Assembly (NCBI RefSeq): GCF_904066215.1
Contig: NZ_LR880474.1
Location: 3,162,001-3,226,000, forward strand
Origin: Microbacterium sp. Nx66
GTDB lineage: Bacteria > Actinomycetota > Actinomycetes > Actinomycetales > Microbacteriaceae
DNA: 64,000 nt
Direction: 5' to 3'
Shown here: piece after piece, positions 30,801 through 39,432 of the stretch
Position numbering within the stretch: position 1 is the stretch's first letter
Layout: each line of letters starts with the position of its first letter
The notes under the pieces: model-generated
Seen by the model: only the letters and a program-made list of their open reading frames with translations
Told to the model about the DNA's origin: nothing
Databases searched by the model: none
Translations under genes and position numbers: made by a program

Positions 30801-31979
30801 ATGCCCGCCGCCCCCGCCTCACGTCCGATCGTCGCCGGGATCGTCACGGCGCTGGTCGGGTTCACGAGCTCCTTCGCGGTGGTGCTCACGGGGCTCGACG
30901 CCGTGGGCGCGTCGGCGGCGCAGGCGGCCAGCGGACTCCTCGCCGTGAGCCTCGCGATGGGGCTCGCCTGCATCGTGCTGGCCTGGCGCTACCGGATGCC
31001 GATCACGGCCGCGTGGTCCACCCCCGGTGCTGCCCTGCTCGTGGCGACCGGCAGCGTCGAGGGCGGCTGGCCCGCCGCCGTCGGAGCCTTCCTCGTGACG
31101 GCGTCCCTCATCCTCCTCACGGCGCTCTGGCCCGCGCTTGGCGCCCTGATCGCGCGGATCCCGCCGTCGATCGCGCCGGCCATGCTGGCAGGGGTGCTGC
31201 TGCCGCTCTGCCTCGCGCCGATCACCGGGATCGTCGCGAACCCGTGGGGTGTGCTCCCGGTCGTGCTGACCTGGCTGGTCTTCGCCCGTCTGGCTCCCCG
31301 GTGGGCTGTGCCGCTGGCCTTCGCCGCCGCGGCCGCGGTCGTCGCTGTGTCGCTGGTCTCCGCCGGGACCCCCGTCGACCCGGCCGTCCTCCTGCCGCGG
31401 TTCGAGCTGACGATGCCGGCCTTCACGGTCGGGGCCCTGGTCGGCATCGCGCTGCCGCTGTTCATCGTGACCATGGCGTCGCAGAACGTGCCGGGTATCG
31501 CGATCATGCGCAGCTTCGGCTACGAGGTCCCGTGGCGTCCGGCGATGCTCGTGACCGGTCTCGGCACGGCGCTCGGCGCTCCGGCGGGCGGTCATGCGAT
31601 CAACCTCGCCGCCATCAGCGCGGCCCTCGCCGCGTCCCCCGACGCCGACCCCGACCCCGCCCGGCGCTGGCTCGCCGGTGTCTCGACCGGAGCGTCCTAC
31701 CTCGTGCTGGGCGCGTTCTCCGCCGCCTTCGCCACGCTCGTCGTGCTCGCCCCGACGGCGGTGATCCCGGCGGTCGCGGGGCTGGCACTGTTCGGCGCCT
31801 TCGGCGCGGCCGTCCAGCAGGCGATCGACGACCCCGGTGAGCGGCTCCCCGCGGTCGTCACGTTTCTCGTCGCCGCCTCCGGCATCGCGGTGCTCGGGGT
31901 GAGCGCGGCGTTCTGGGCGTTGGTCGCCGGCCTGCTCGTGCGCACGGTGCTGCACGCCGGCCGTCCGCCCCGCGGCTGA
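30801..31979 (+). CDS. BenE-family (benzoate/H+ symporter-like) transporter
   Basis: A 392-residue membrane protein with about twelve helices. The pattern ALVGFTSSFAVVLTGLDAVG, then MPITAAWSTPGAALL, PSIAPAMLAGVLLPLCLAP and FIVTMASQNVPGIAIMRSFG is the BenE family signature. Members import benzoate or related aromatic acids with protons, though the substrate of most is untested. No aromatic degradation genes lie near, so benzoate should be taken as a family label only. Confidence 0.87.
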   Translation: MPAAPASRPIVAGIVTALVGFTSSFAVVLTGLDAVGASAAQAASGLLAVSLAMGLACIVLAWRYRMPITAAWSTPGAALLVATGSVEGGWPAAVGAFLVTASLILLTALWPALGALIARIPPSIAPAMLAGVLLPLCLAPITGIVANPWGVLPVVLTWLVFARLAPRWAVPLAFAAAAAVVAVSLVSAGTPVDPAVLLPRFELTMPAFTVGALVGIALPLFIVTMASQNVPGIAIMRSFGYEVPWRPAMLVTGLGTALGAPAGGHAINLAAISAALAASPDADPDPARRWLAGVSTGASYLVLGAFSAAFATLVVLAPTAVIPAVAGLALFGAFGAAVQQAIDDPGERLPAVVTFLVAASGIAVLGVSAAFWALVAGLLVRTVLHAGRPPRG

Positions 31980-32028
31980 TCCGTCGCAGTCCCCCCTGTG
32001 GGGGATGCCCCGCCCCGCCCGTGCTCAA

Positions 32029-32034
32029 TAGCGT
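32029..32034 (+). promoter_or_regulatory. Putative -10 box of a leaderless transcript (ABC exporter)
   Basis: TAGCGT ends seven bases before an ATG at 32042, which opens a short leader ORF rather than the ABC gene. Confidence 0.5.
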
Positions 32035-32041
32035 GAAGATC

Positions 32042-32077
32042 ATGCGGATCACCTTCGGACGGAGCACCACGACATGA
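32042..32077 (+). CDS. 11-residue leader ORF overlapping the ABC ATPase start
   Basis: The ATG at 32042, seven bases after TAGCGT, reads MRITFGRSTTT and stops at TGA 32075-32077, overlapping the ATPase ATG at 32074 as ATGA. If the transcript starts at 32042, ribosomes would translate this leader first and reinitiate on the ABC gene. Its translation is inferred from position and the overlap only. Confidence 0.4.
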   Translation: MRITFGRSTTT

Positions 32078-32970
32078 CAACCGGACTGCTGGAACTCTCC
32101 GGCATCACCAAGAGCTACGGCAGCCGCCGGGTGCTGGACGACGTGTCGTTCACGGTCGCGCCGGGCCGCCTCACCGGCTTCGTCGGCGGCAACGGCGCCG
32201 GCAAGACCACGACCATGCGCATCATCCTCGGCCTGCTGTCGTCGGACGGCGGACGGGTCGACCTCGATGGGGCGCCCCTCACCACCAGCGACCGCCGCCG
32301 CTTCGGCTACATGCCCGAGGAGCGCGGCCTGTATCCGAAGATGAAGGTCCTGGAGCAGATCGTCTACCTCGCGCGCCTGCACGGATTCAGCAAGCCGGAG
32401 GCGACGGAGCGGGCGACCGCGCTGCTCACGGAGCTCGGGCTCGGCGAGCGCCTCGACGACACGATCGAGTCGCTGTCGCTCGGCAACCAGCAGCGCGCGC
32501 AGATCGCCGCGTCGCTCGTGCACGACCCCGAGGTGCTGATCCTCGACGAGCCCTTCTCCGGCCTTGACCCCCTCGCGGTTGACGTCGTCGCCGGGGTCCT
32601 GCAGGCCAGCGCGGCCCGCGGCGCCTCGATCCTCTTCTCCTCGCACCAGCTCGACGTGGTCGAGCGTCTCTGCGACGACCTCGTCATCCTCGCCGGCGGC
32701 ACGATCCGGGCCGCCGGATCCCGGGACGGGCTCCGCGCCGAGCACGCCCGCGACCGGTACGAGCTGGTCTCCGCGGGGGACGCCGGGTGGCTGCGCACCG
32801 AGCCCGGGGTCACGGTCGTCGACTTCGAGGGCGGCTACGCGCTCTTCGACGCGGACGGCCCCGACACCGCGCAGCGTGTGCTGCAGTCGGCGGTCGCGCG
32901 CGGCGACGTCGCGAGCTTCGCACCCAAGCACCCCTCCCTCGCGCAGATCTTCAAGGAGGTCATCCAGTGA
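32074..32970 (+). CDS. ABC transporter ATP-binding protein (exporter type)
   Basis: A 298-residue ATPase: Walker A GGNGAGKTTT, Q-loop near GYMPEERGLYPKMK, signature LSLGNQQRAQIAASL (LSLGN in place of LSGGQ), Walker B VLILDEPFSGLDP and the switch histidine in FSSHQLDVVERL. The DUF4162-like tail after residue 215 is usual for NatA/YhaQ-type exporters. It shares four bases (GTGA) with the permease gene. Together they form a two-gene ABC exporter; Na+ or antibiotic export is possible but not shown. Confidence 0.92.
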   Translation: MTTGLLELSGITKSYGSRRVLDDVSFTVAPGRLTGFVGGNGAGKTTTMRIILGLLSSDGGRVDLDGAPLTTSDRRRFGYMPEERGLYPKMKVLEQIVYLARLHGFSKPEATERATALLTELGLGERLDDTIESLSLGNQQRAQIAASLVHDPEVLILDEPFSGLDPLAVDVVAGVLQASAARGASILFSSHQLDVVERLCDDLVILAGGTIRAAGSRDGLRAEHARDRYELVSAGDAGWLRTEPGVTVVDFEGGYALFDADGPDTAQRVLQSAVARGDVASFAPKHPSLAQIFKEVIQ

Positions 32971-34049
32971 ACGCCTCGACCCCCGCACGGAACGGGATCT
33001 GGCTGGTCGCCGAGCGGGAGATCGGCTCCAAGCTCCGCAGCAAGGCGTTCCTGATCTCGACCGGCATCCTGCTGCTCATCGCCCTCGCCGGCGTGCTGTT
33101 CGGCGGCTTCGCGAGCCAGAACAACGACGCCATGCCGGTGGCCGTGACCTCGGAGACCGCGGGCGCCGTGTCCGCCCTGCCCGACGTCGAGGTGACCGAG
33201 GTCGCCTCCCGCGCCGAGGCCGAGGAGCTGGTCCGCGAGGGCGACGTCGATGCGGCGGTGCTCGCGGGCGACAACGCCGCGGGCTACACGATCGTCGCCC
33301 TGGAGGATGCCCCCGGGTCGCTCGTGTCCGGGCTGTCGCTCTCGCCCGAGGTCGTCATCCTCGAGCCGGTGACCACCAACCCGCTGCTGCGCTACTTCAT
33401 CGCGATCGCGTTCGGGCTCGTCTTCATGATGGCCGCGGCCACGTTCGGCGGCACCATCGCGCAGAGCGTGGTCGAGGAGAAGCAGACCAGGGTGGTCGAG
33501 GTGCTGCTGTCGGCGATCCCCGCGCGCACCCTGCTCGCCGGCAAGGTCATCGGCAACACGGTGCTCGCGATGGGGCAGATCCTCGCCCTCGCGGCCGTCG
33601 CCACCATCGGCCTCATCGTGACTGGTCAACGCGAGGTTCTGACCACCCTCGGCGCGCCCATCATCTGGTTCGCGGTGTTCTTCCTCTTCGGGTTCATCCT
33701 GCTCGCGGCGATGTTCGCGGCGGCCGCCTCCATGGTCTCCCGCCAGGAGGACATCGGCTCGACGACGACCCCCATCACGATGCTCATCATGGCGCCGTAC
33801 GTGCTGGTGATCGTGTTCAACGACAACCCGTTGGTGCTGACGATCATGTCGTACGTGCCGTTCTCGGCTCCGGTCGGCATGCCGATGCGTCTCTTCGTCG
33901 GTGAGGCGCAGTGGTGGGAGCCGCTGCTGAGCCTCGCGATCCTCCTGGCGAGCTGCGTCGCGGCGATCGTCGTCGGCGCGAAGATCTACGAGAACTCCCT
34001 GCTCCGGATGGGCTCGCGGGTGAAGCTCGCCGAGGCTCTGCGCGGCTGA
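32967..34049 (+). CDS. ABC-2 type permease (NatB/YhaP-like)
   Basis: A 360-residue membrane protein. The first helix (LISTGILLLIALAGVLFGG) is followed by an extracytoplasmic domain of about 125 residues and then five helices, the ABC-2 layout of NatB/YhaP permeases. The block VEEKQTRVVEVLLSAIPART is the strongly conserved cytoplasmic loop of these permeases. It starts with GTG overlapping the ATPase stop. A 21-bp perfect hairpin follows 21 bp after its stop. Confidence 0.9.
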   Translation: MNASTPARNGIWLVAEREIGSKLRSKAFLISTGILLLIALAGVLFGGFASQNNDAMPVAVTSETAGAVSALPDVEVTEVASRAEAEELVREGDVDAAVLAGDNAAGYTIVALEDAPGSLVSGLSLSPEVVILEPVTTNPLLRYFIAIAFGLVFMMAAATFGGTIAQSVVEEKQTRVVEVLLSAIPARTLLAGKVIGNTVLAMGQILALAAVATIGLIVTGQREVLTTLGAPIIWFAVFFLFGFILLAAMFAAAASMVSRQEDIGSTTTPITMLIMAPYVLVIVFNDNPLVLTIMSYVPFSAPVGMPMRLFVGEAQWWEPLLSLAILLASCVAAIVVGAKIYENSLLRMGSRVKLAEALRG

Positions 34050-34070
34050 CTCCCGAGACCCCGCTTTCGC

Positions 34071-34114
34071 GTCGAGACCCCCTGCTGCACGCGCGTGCAG
34101 CAGGGGGTCTCGAC
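34071..34114. terminator. Bidirectional terminator hairpin, 21-bp perfect stem
   Basis: The arm 34071-34091 (beginning GTCGAGACCCCCTGC) is the exact reverse complement of 34094-34114. It lies between the convergent ABC permease and putA. No T-run follows, as is common in high-GC actinobacteria. Confidence 0.8.
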
Positions 34115-34134
34115 GTGTAGCCGGGGTCTCGGCG

Positions 34135-37100
34135 TCAGAGGATGCCCTCGGAGAGCGTGGTCGGGTTGCCGAAGCGGTGGTTGGTGATCGACACGGCCTG
34201 TTCGTGCAGGAACGGGAGCATCTCCACCCGGCCCGCTCCGGTCACGGCGTGCGACCAGACCGCGACGTCGGGGCTGCCGTCGAGGGCCGTGTGCAGCGCG
34301 CCGGCGTCGCCGCCCACGAGCCGCACCCGCTGCCACGACCGGGCCCCCTTCGCGTAGCGCTTGGTCCACGCGGCGTCCGACTCGGTCTTCACGGTCACGC
34401 CCTGCGCCTTGAGCGCCTTCTCCACCCGGGACGGCAGCGACGCGGCCGACACGGTGAACGGGCTGCCGCTGCGCAGGGCAGCGGCGAGCACCCGGACCCC
34501 CTCGGCGAGCGGCGCGTCCTCGGCGATGCGCACGTCGACGGCCACCGGACGGTACCGGAACACGTTGCGCTCGACGCCGAGTCCGGACTTGTCGCTCACG
34601 GCGCCGAACTCGTCGATCCACGCGCGCTCGTCGGCGGCCGCGGCACGATGCAGCCACTCGATGCCCGCGGGGTCGAGCTCGGGTGCGGCGGCCTCCAGCA
34701 GCCCCGTCACCGCGGGGGTCACCGCCGCCCCCGGAGCCGCGGCGGGCAGCTCGCCCGCACGCCACTCGCCCAGACCGAAGAGGTAGTTCGGACCGCCGGC
34801 CTTGGCCCCGGCACCCACGGCCGAGCGCTTCCAGCCGCCGAAGGGCTGACGCTGCACGATGGCGCCGGTGATCCCTCGGTTCACATACAGGTTGCCGGCC
34901 TCGACGCGGTCCAGCCAGGTCGCGACCTCGGCGGAGTCCAGCGAGTGCAGCCCCGCGGTGAGGCCGTAGTCGACGGCGTTCTGCAGCCGGATGGCCTCGT
35001 CGAGGTCCTTCGCGTGCATGATGCCGAGCACGGGTCCGAAGAACTCGGTGAGGTGGAAGTACGAGCCCTCGCGCACGCCGGTCTTCACCCCCGGTGTCCA
35101 CTGCTTCCCCTCGTCATCGAGCTTCCGGGGCTCCACCAGCCAGCGCTCGCCCTTGTCGAGAGTGGTGAGCGCGGTGAGGAGCTTGCCGTTCGCGGGCTCG
35201 ATGATCGGCCCCATCTGCGTGGCGGGGTCGTCGGGAAGCCCGACGCGCATCGAGGTGACCGCGTCCACGAGCTGCCGCTCGAAGCGCTTCGAGTCCGCCA
35301 CCGACCCGACGAGGATCGCCAGGGACGCCGCGGAGCACTTCTGACCGGCGTGGCCGAACGCGCTGCGGGCGACGTCGGCGGCGGCGAGGTCGAGGTCGGC
35401 CGACGGCGTCACGATGATCGCGTTCTTGCCGCTGGTCTCGGCGAGCAGCGGCAGGTCGGCCCGGAAGGAGCGGAACAGCTGTGCAGTCTCGTAGGCCCCG
35501 GTGAGGATGACCCGGTCGACCTGGGGGCTCGCCACCAGACGGGTGCCGAGGTCGCGGGAGGCGAGGTCGACGAGGGCGAGCAGATCGCGCGGGACGCCCG
35601 CGGCCCACAGCGCCTCGACCATCACGGCGCCGCACCGCTGGGTGAGCTTCGCGGGCTTGATGATCACGCCGGATCCGGAGGCGAGGCCGGCCAGCACACC
35701 GCCGGCAGGGATCGCCACGGGGAAGTTCCACGGCGGCGTGACCACGGTCACCTTCGACGGCACGAACTCGGCGCCGGGGATGGCCTCGAGATCCTTCGCG
35801 CGCTCGGCGTAGTAGTGCGCGAAGTCGATCGCCTCGCTGACCTCGGGGTCGGCCTCGGCGATGGTCTTGCCGGCTTCGTGCGCCATGATCTCCAGCAGCT
35901 CGCCGCGGCGGGCGGCGAGCTCGTCGCCCGCGCGGTGCAGGACGGCGGCGCGCTCGGCGGCGGGAAGCGCTGCCCATTTCTCGGCGGCGGACGTGGCGGC
36001 CGCGAACACGGCGTCCAGCTCGGCGTCGGTCTCGATGCGGGCCGCGGCGATCGCGTCCCGGCCGAGCGTCGAGGAGACCGAGCGCTGCAGGATCTCCCGG
36101 CCCCACGCGCGGTTCGCGGCGAGCGCGGGATCGGTGTCGGGCTCGTTCGCGAAGCCGTCCGTCGTGGCGGCGGGGCGCGGAGCCGTGCGGTCCTGCGTGC
36201 GGTTCGGGCCCGGCACCGACGGGTCGGCGACGAGCGCGGCGAGCGAGCGCTCGAAGCGCTCCCGCTCGCGGGTGAGCAGGGTCGGGTTCGAGGCCAGCTC
36301 GAACACGGCCGACATGAAGTTCTCGGGGCTCGCGTTCTCCTCGAGGCGCCGCACGAGGTAGGCGATGGCGACGTCGAACTCCGCCGGGTTCACGACCGGC
36401 GTGTAGAGCAGGAGACGGCCGACGTCCTTGCGGACGGCCTCGGCCTGCCCGGTCGCCATGCCGAGCAGCATCTCGTACTCCACGAGGGCGCCCTTCTGCC
36501 CCTGGGTCCCTGAGCCTGTCGAAGGGCCGGTCACACCACGGGCCTTCGCCAGCAACCACGTGTACGCGATGTCGAAGAGGTTGTGACCGGCGACGCCGAT
36601 ACGCACGGCGTCGAGCCGCTCGGGCGTCATCGCCCAGTCGAGCACGCGCTTGTAGTTCGTGTCGGAGTCCTGCTTGGTGCCGTAGGTCGCGAGCGGCCAG
36701 CCGTGCACCTTCGCGTCGACCTCCTCCATCGCGAGGTTCGCGCCCTTGACGACGCGCACCTTGATCGGCGCTCCGCCCTTGGCGCGGCGCGCAGCCGCCC
36801 ACTCCTGGAGCCGCTGCATGGCGCCGAGCGCGTCCGGGAGGTACGCCTGCAGCACGATGCCCGCCTCGAGGTCCTCCAGGCCCGGCTGGTCGAGGATGCT
36901 CGTGAAGGCCGCGATCGTCAGGTCGAGGTCGCGGTACTCCTCCATGTCGAGGTTGATGAACTTCTGCGTCCCGGTGCGGGCCCCCTTCGCCTCGGCCTTC
37001 GCCGCGAGCCGGTACAGCGGGGTGAGCTTCTCGACGACGTCGGCGACGGCCTCGTCGAACGACCACATGGAGAGCTGGCTGACGACGCTCGAGACCTTGA

Positions 37101-37629
37101 TCGAGACGTAGTCGACGTCCGGGCGGGCGAGGAAGTCGTACGTGCCCTGCAGTCGGCGGCCGGCCTCGCGCTCGCCGAGCACGGCCTCGCCGAGAAGGTT
37201 GAGGTTGAGCCGGTTGCCGGTCTTGCGGAGCTTGGCGATGGCCGGGCCGAGCTTGGACGGCGTCGCGTCGAGCACGAGGTGGCCGACCATGGCCCGCAGC
37301 ACGCGCCGCGAGATCGGGACGACGACGTTCGGGAGCTTCGGCGCCCAGAACCCGCCGGCCTTGATGGCGGCCCGGAGGTAGCCGGGCAGCAGCGTGGGCG
37401 TGATGTCCGACAGCTCCGCGAGCTTGCGGCCGGCGACCCGCAGGTCCTCCGGACGCATGACGCCGTCGACGAAGCCGACGGTGAAGTCCAGTCCGTTCGG
37501 GTCCTTGAGCACCTCGGAGAGGCGCTGGGCGGCCGGCTCGACCGGGTGGGTCTCGCTCTCGGCGAGCCAGCGCTGCACGAGCGCGGCGACCTCTTCGGTG
37601 CGGGGGGTGGTGTCGTCGATGACGGTCAT
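34135..37629 (-). CDS. putA: Bifunctional proline dehydrogenase / glutamate-semialdehyde dehydrogenase
   Basis: An 1164-residue PutA that oxidises proline to glutamate in two steps. The FAD-dependent PRODH barrel spans about residues 70-450 (VKVSSVVSQLSMW, INLDMEEYRDLDLT, LQAYLPDAL, IRIGVAGHNLFDIAY-like block). The NAD-dependent aldehyde dehydrogenase follows with TPPWNFPVAIPAGGV, the catalytic Glu in LLAETSGKN and Cys in GHAGQKCSAASL. There is no N-terminal DNA-binding domain, so it does not repress itself. The start is ATG 37629. A dispersed repeat inserted in frame adds the residues STGSGTQG in the PRODH part (36507-36526). A LysR gene lies divergent. Confidence 0.93.
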   Translation of the reverse strand: MTVIDDTTPRTEEVAALVQRWLAESETHPVEPAAQRLSEVLKDPNGLDFTVGFVDGVMRPEDLRVAGRKLAELSDITPTLLPGYLRAAIKAGGFWAPKLPNVVVPISRRVLRAMVGHLVLDATPSKLGPAIAKLRKTGNRLNLNLLGEAVLGEREAGRRLQGTYDFLARPDVDYVSIKVSSVVSQLSMWSFDEAVADVVEKLTPLYRLAAKAEAKGARTGTQKFINLDMEEYRDLDLTIAAFTSILDQPGLEDLEAGIVLQAYLPDALGAMQRLQEWAAARRAKGGAPIKVRVVKGANLAMEEVDAKVHGWPLATYGTKQDSDTNYKRVLDWAMTPERLDAVRIGVAGHNLFDIAYTWLLAKARGVTGPSTGSGTQGQKGALVEYEMLLGMATGQAEAVRKDVGRLLLYTPVVNPAEFDVAIAYLVRRLEENASPENFMSAVFELASNPTLLTRERERFERSLAALVADPSVPGPNRTQDRTAPRPAATTDGFANEPDTDPALAANRAWGREILQRSVSSTLGRDAIAAARIETDAELDAVFAAATSAAEKWAALPAAERAAVLHRAGDELAARRGELLEIMAHEAGKTIAEADPEVSEAIDFAHYYAERAKDLEAIPGAEFVPSKVTVVTPPWNFPVAIPAGGVLAGLASGSGVIIKPAKLTQRCGAVMVEALWAAGVPRDLLALVDLASRDLGTRLVASPQVDRVILTGAYETAQLFRSFRADLPLLAETSGKNAIIVTPSADLDLAAADVARSAFGHAGQKCSAASLAILVGSVADSKRFERQLVDAVTSMRVGLPDDPATQMGPIIEPANGKLLTALTTLDKGERWLVEPRKLDDEGKQWTPGVKTGVREGSYFHLTEFFGPVLGIMHAKDLDEAIRLQNAVDYGLTAGLHSLDSAEVATWLDRVEAGNLYVNRGITGAIVQRQPFGGWKRSAVGAGAKAGGPNYLFGLGEWRAGELPAAAPGAAVTPAVTGLLEAAAPELDPAGIEWLHRAAAADERAWIDEFGAVSDKSGLGVERNVFRYRPVAVDVRIAEDAPLAEGVRVLAAALRSGSPFTVSAASLPSRVEKALKAQGVTVKTESDAAWTKRYAKGARSWQRVRLVGGDAGALHTALDGSPDVAVWSHAVTGAGRVEMLPFLHEQAVSITNHRFGNPTTLSEGIL
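36507..36526. repeat. Dispersed repeat copy inside putA
   Basis: TCCCTGAGCCTGTCGAAGGG is the reverse complement of the element at 25641. It keeps the putA frame, encoding part of GPSTGSGTQGQKG, in what is probably a surface loop between the AKARG and ALVEYEMLLG blocks. Confidence 0.8.
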
Positions 37630-37768
37630 GGGGCGGGGGTACCTTCCTCGGCCTCGCACACCCGGGTGTCGTGTGCGGCTGGATCATTGTCCAGCCGCTC
37701 GGTAGGCTCCGTCTATCAACCGATTCGAGTGGATTCTGTTCACTCATCCCGAACGATTGGGAGCCGTC

Positions 37769-38677
37769 GTGCTGGACGCCCACCGCCTGCGTCTGCTCGT
37801 GGAACTGTCGCGCCGCGGCACGCTCTCCGCGGTGGCCGACGCGCTGTCCTACAGCAAGGCCTCCGTGTCCCAGCAGCTCGCCGCATTGGAGCGCGATGTC
37901 GGAGTGCCACTGCTGCGTCGGGTCGGTCGCGGGGTGCAGTTCACGCCGCAGGGGAACGTGCTGGTCGCCGAGGCCATCGGCATCCTCGATCAGCTCGAGC
38001 ACGCCCAGGTCGCCGTCGCCGAGTCGCTCACCGAGGTGACCGGCACCGTGCGCCTCGCGGTGTTCCAGTCCACCGCGCACTCCCTGCTGCCCCGCGCCCT
38101 CGCGGCCCTCGGCGAGCGCCACCCCGCCCTGCGCGTCGAGGTGACCGAGCGCGACCCGGAATCCGGCCTGGTGGGCGTCTCCAGCCGCGAGTACGACCTC
38201 ATCCTCGCGGAGCAGTATCCGGGGCGCACACGCCCCATCCACGCCGACCTCGACCGTGTCGTGCTCGCCCACGACGCCATCGCCCTCGCCCGGCGCCCCG
38301 GAGCTGCGGGAGCCGCCGACCCCGTCGCCGCCCTGTGGGCCACCCGCGCGGAGCCGTGGGTGCTCGAGCCTGCCGGCACGGCGTCCCGCGCGTGGGCCGA
38401 GCAGCTCTGTCGCACCGCCGGGTTCGAGCCGGACGTGCGTTTCGAGCTCGCCGACCTCACCGCGCACGTCCGGCTCATCCACGCCGGGCTCGCGGTGGGG
38501 CTCCTCCCCGAGCTCGTGTGGGCGGGCGACACCCCGACGGTCGACCTCGCCCCGCTCCCGCAGGAACCGCGCCGGGAGATCTTCTCCTCCGCTCGGCGGG
38601 TGTCCGCGGACGCCCCCTCGATCCGCGCCGTCCGCGCCGCGCTCGCCGACGCCGCCTCCCGCAACCTCCTGGACTGA
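37769..38677 (+). CDS. LysR-family transcriptional regulator
   Basis: A 302-residue regulator. The N-terminal winged helix LLVELSRRGTLSAVADALSY, then SKASVSQQLAALERDVGVPLL and the linker helix are typical LysR, followed by a two-lobe effector domain (VRLAVFQSTAHSLLPRAL onwards). The start is GTG 37769 with GGGAG at 37760-37764; the longer TTG start at 37757 is unlikely. It is divergent from putA across 139 bp, so control of proline catabolism is a natural guess. The nitroreductase gene downstream is another possible target. Confidence 0.88.
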   Translation: MLDAHRLRLLVELSRRGTLSAVADALSYSKASVSQQLAALERDVGVPLLRRVGRGVQFTPQGNVLVAEAIGILDQLEHAQVAVAESLTEVTGTVRLAVFQSTAHSLLPRALAALGERHPALRVEVTERDPESGLVGVSSREYDLILAEQYPGRTRPIHADLDRVVLAHDAIALARRPGAAGAADPVAALWATRAEPWVLEPAGTASRAWAEQLCRTAGFEPDVRFELADLTAHVRLIHAGLAVGLLPELVWAGDTPTVDLAPLPQEPRREIFSSARRVSADAPSIRAVRAALADAASRNLLD

Positions 38678-38698
38678 CGCGAACCGACCTCCGGGAAT

Positions 38699-38714
38699 AT
38701 GCATGCACATGCAT
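38699..38714. promoter_or_regulatory. Perfect 7-bp dyad before the nitroreductase gene
   Basis: ATGCATG, two bases, CATGCAT. It lies 63 bases before the GTG at 38777, a good place for an operator of a dimeric regulator. The binding protein is unknown. Confidence 0.45.
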
Positions 38715-38776
38715 CGGTTCATCCCCCGTGTACGCGGACGACGGTGTCCGATCCCCTCCGTCCGAAAGGCACTTCC

Positions 38777-39364
38777 GTGAGCACTCCCGTCATCGACCGC
38801 ACCGCCCCGACCGAGCACCCCGTCCTCGACGTCCTCGCCGGCCGCTGGAGCCCCCGCGCGTACGACGCGCAGCATCCGATCGACGAGGCCAAGCTCGCCA
38901 CCGCCCTCGAGGCCGCCCGGTGGAGCCCCTCCGCCAACAACATCCAGCCGTGGCGCTTCATCGTCGCCCGCCGCGGCACCGCCCTGCACGCCCAGATCGT
39001 CGACGCGCTCATGGGCTTCAACCAGGCCTGGGCCGGCAACGCGGCCGTGCTCGTCGTCGCGATCGCCGAGACCGCGACCGCCGACGGCACGCCGATCAGC
39101 CACGCGTTCTACGACCTCGGCCAGGCCGTGGCGCACTTCTCCGTGCAGGCCCACCACGACGGCCTCGTCGTGCACCAGATGAGCGGCTTCGACCCCGAGG
39201 TCGTCCGCGAGTTCGCCGACCTGGAGGCGCGCTTCACCCCCGCCACCGTCATCGCCGTCGGCGAGTTCGGCGACATCGAGGCCCTGCCGGAGGTGCTGCA
39301 GGAGCGCGAGGTCGCCCCGCGCGTGCGTCGTCCGATCGCGGAGACGGTCGTTCTCAGCGCCTGA
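38777..39364 (+). CDS. Nitroreductase-family protein
   Basis: A 195-residue flavoprotein of the nitroreductase fold. The N-terminal RWSPRAYD and EAARWSPSANNIQPWRFIVA motifs bind FMN phosphate, and the C-terminal block TPATVIAVGEFGDIEALPE fits the family. Such enzymes reduce nitro compounds, quinones or enones with NAD(P)H; the natural substrate is unknown. GAAAGG six bases before sets the GTG start. A palindrome upstream suggests regulated expression. A strong terminator follows. Confidence 0.9.
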   Translation: MSTPVIDRTAPTEHPVLDVLAGRWSPRAYDAQHPIDEAKLATALEAARWSPSANNIQPWRFIVARRGTALHAQIVDALMGFNQAWAGNAAVLVVAIAETATADGTPISHAFYDLGQAVAHFSVQAHHDGLVVHQMSGFDPEVVREFADLEARFTPATVIAVGEFGDIEALPEVLQEREVAPRVRRPIAETVVLSA

Positions 39365-39378
39365 GCATCGACACACGA

Positions 39379-39411
39379 AAGGCCCGGTATGCGTCGCGCA
39401 TACCGGGCCTT
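39379..39411. terminator. Bidirectional terminator, 15-bp perfect stem
   Basis: AAGGCCCGGTATGCG (39379-39393), loop TCG, then the exact complement to 39411, between the convergent nitroreductase and clpB genes. Confidence 0.9.
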
Positions 39412-39432
39412 CTCGCTGTGTGCCGATCCTGA

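Noticed and set aside
30801..31979. Aromatic degradation cluster around the BenE-family transporter
   Set aside because: No dioxygenase, CoA ligase or ring-cleavage gene lies near; only the transporter family name suggests it.
35114..39376. Minus-strand open frame of 1420 codons over putA, LysR and nitroreductase genes
   Set aside because: It crosses three well-supported genes in a shifted frame. Composition is Arg/His/Gly-rich with no domains.
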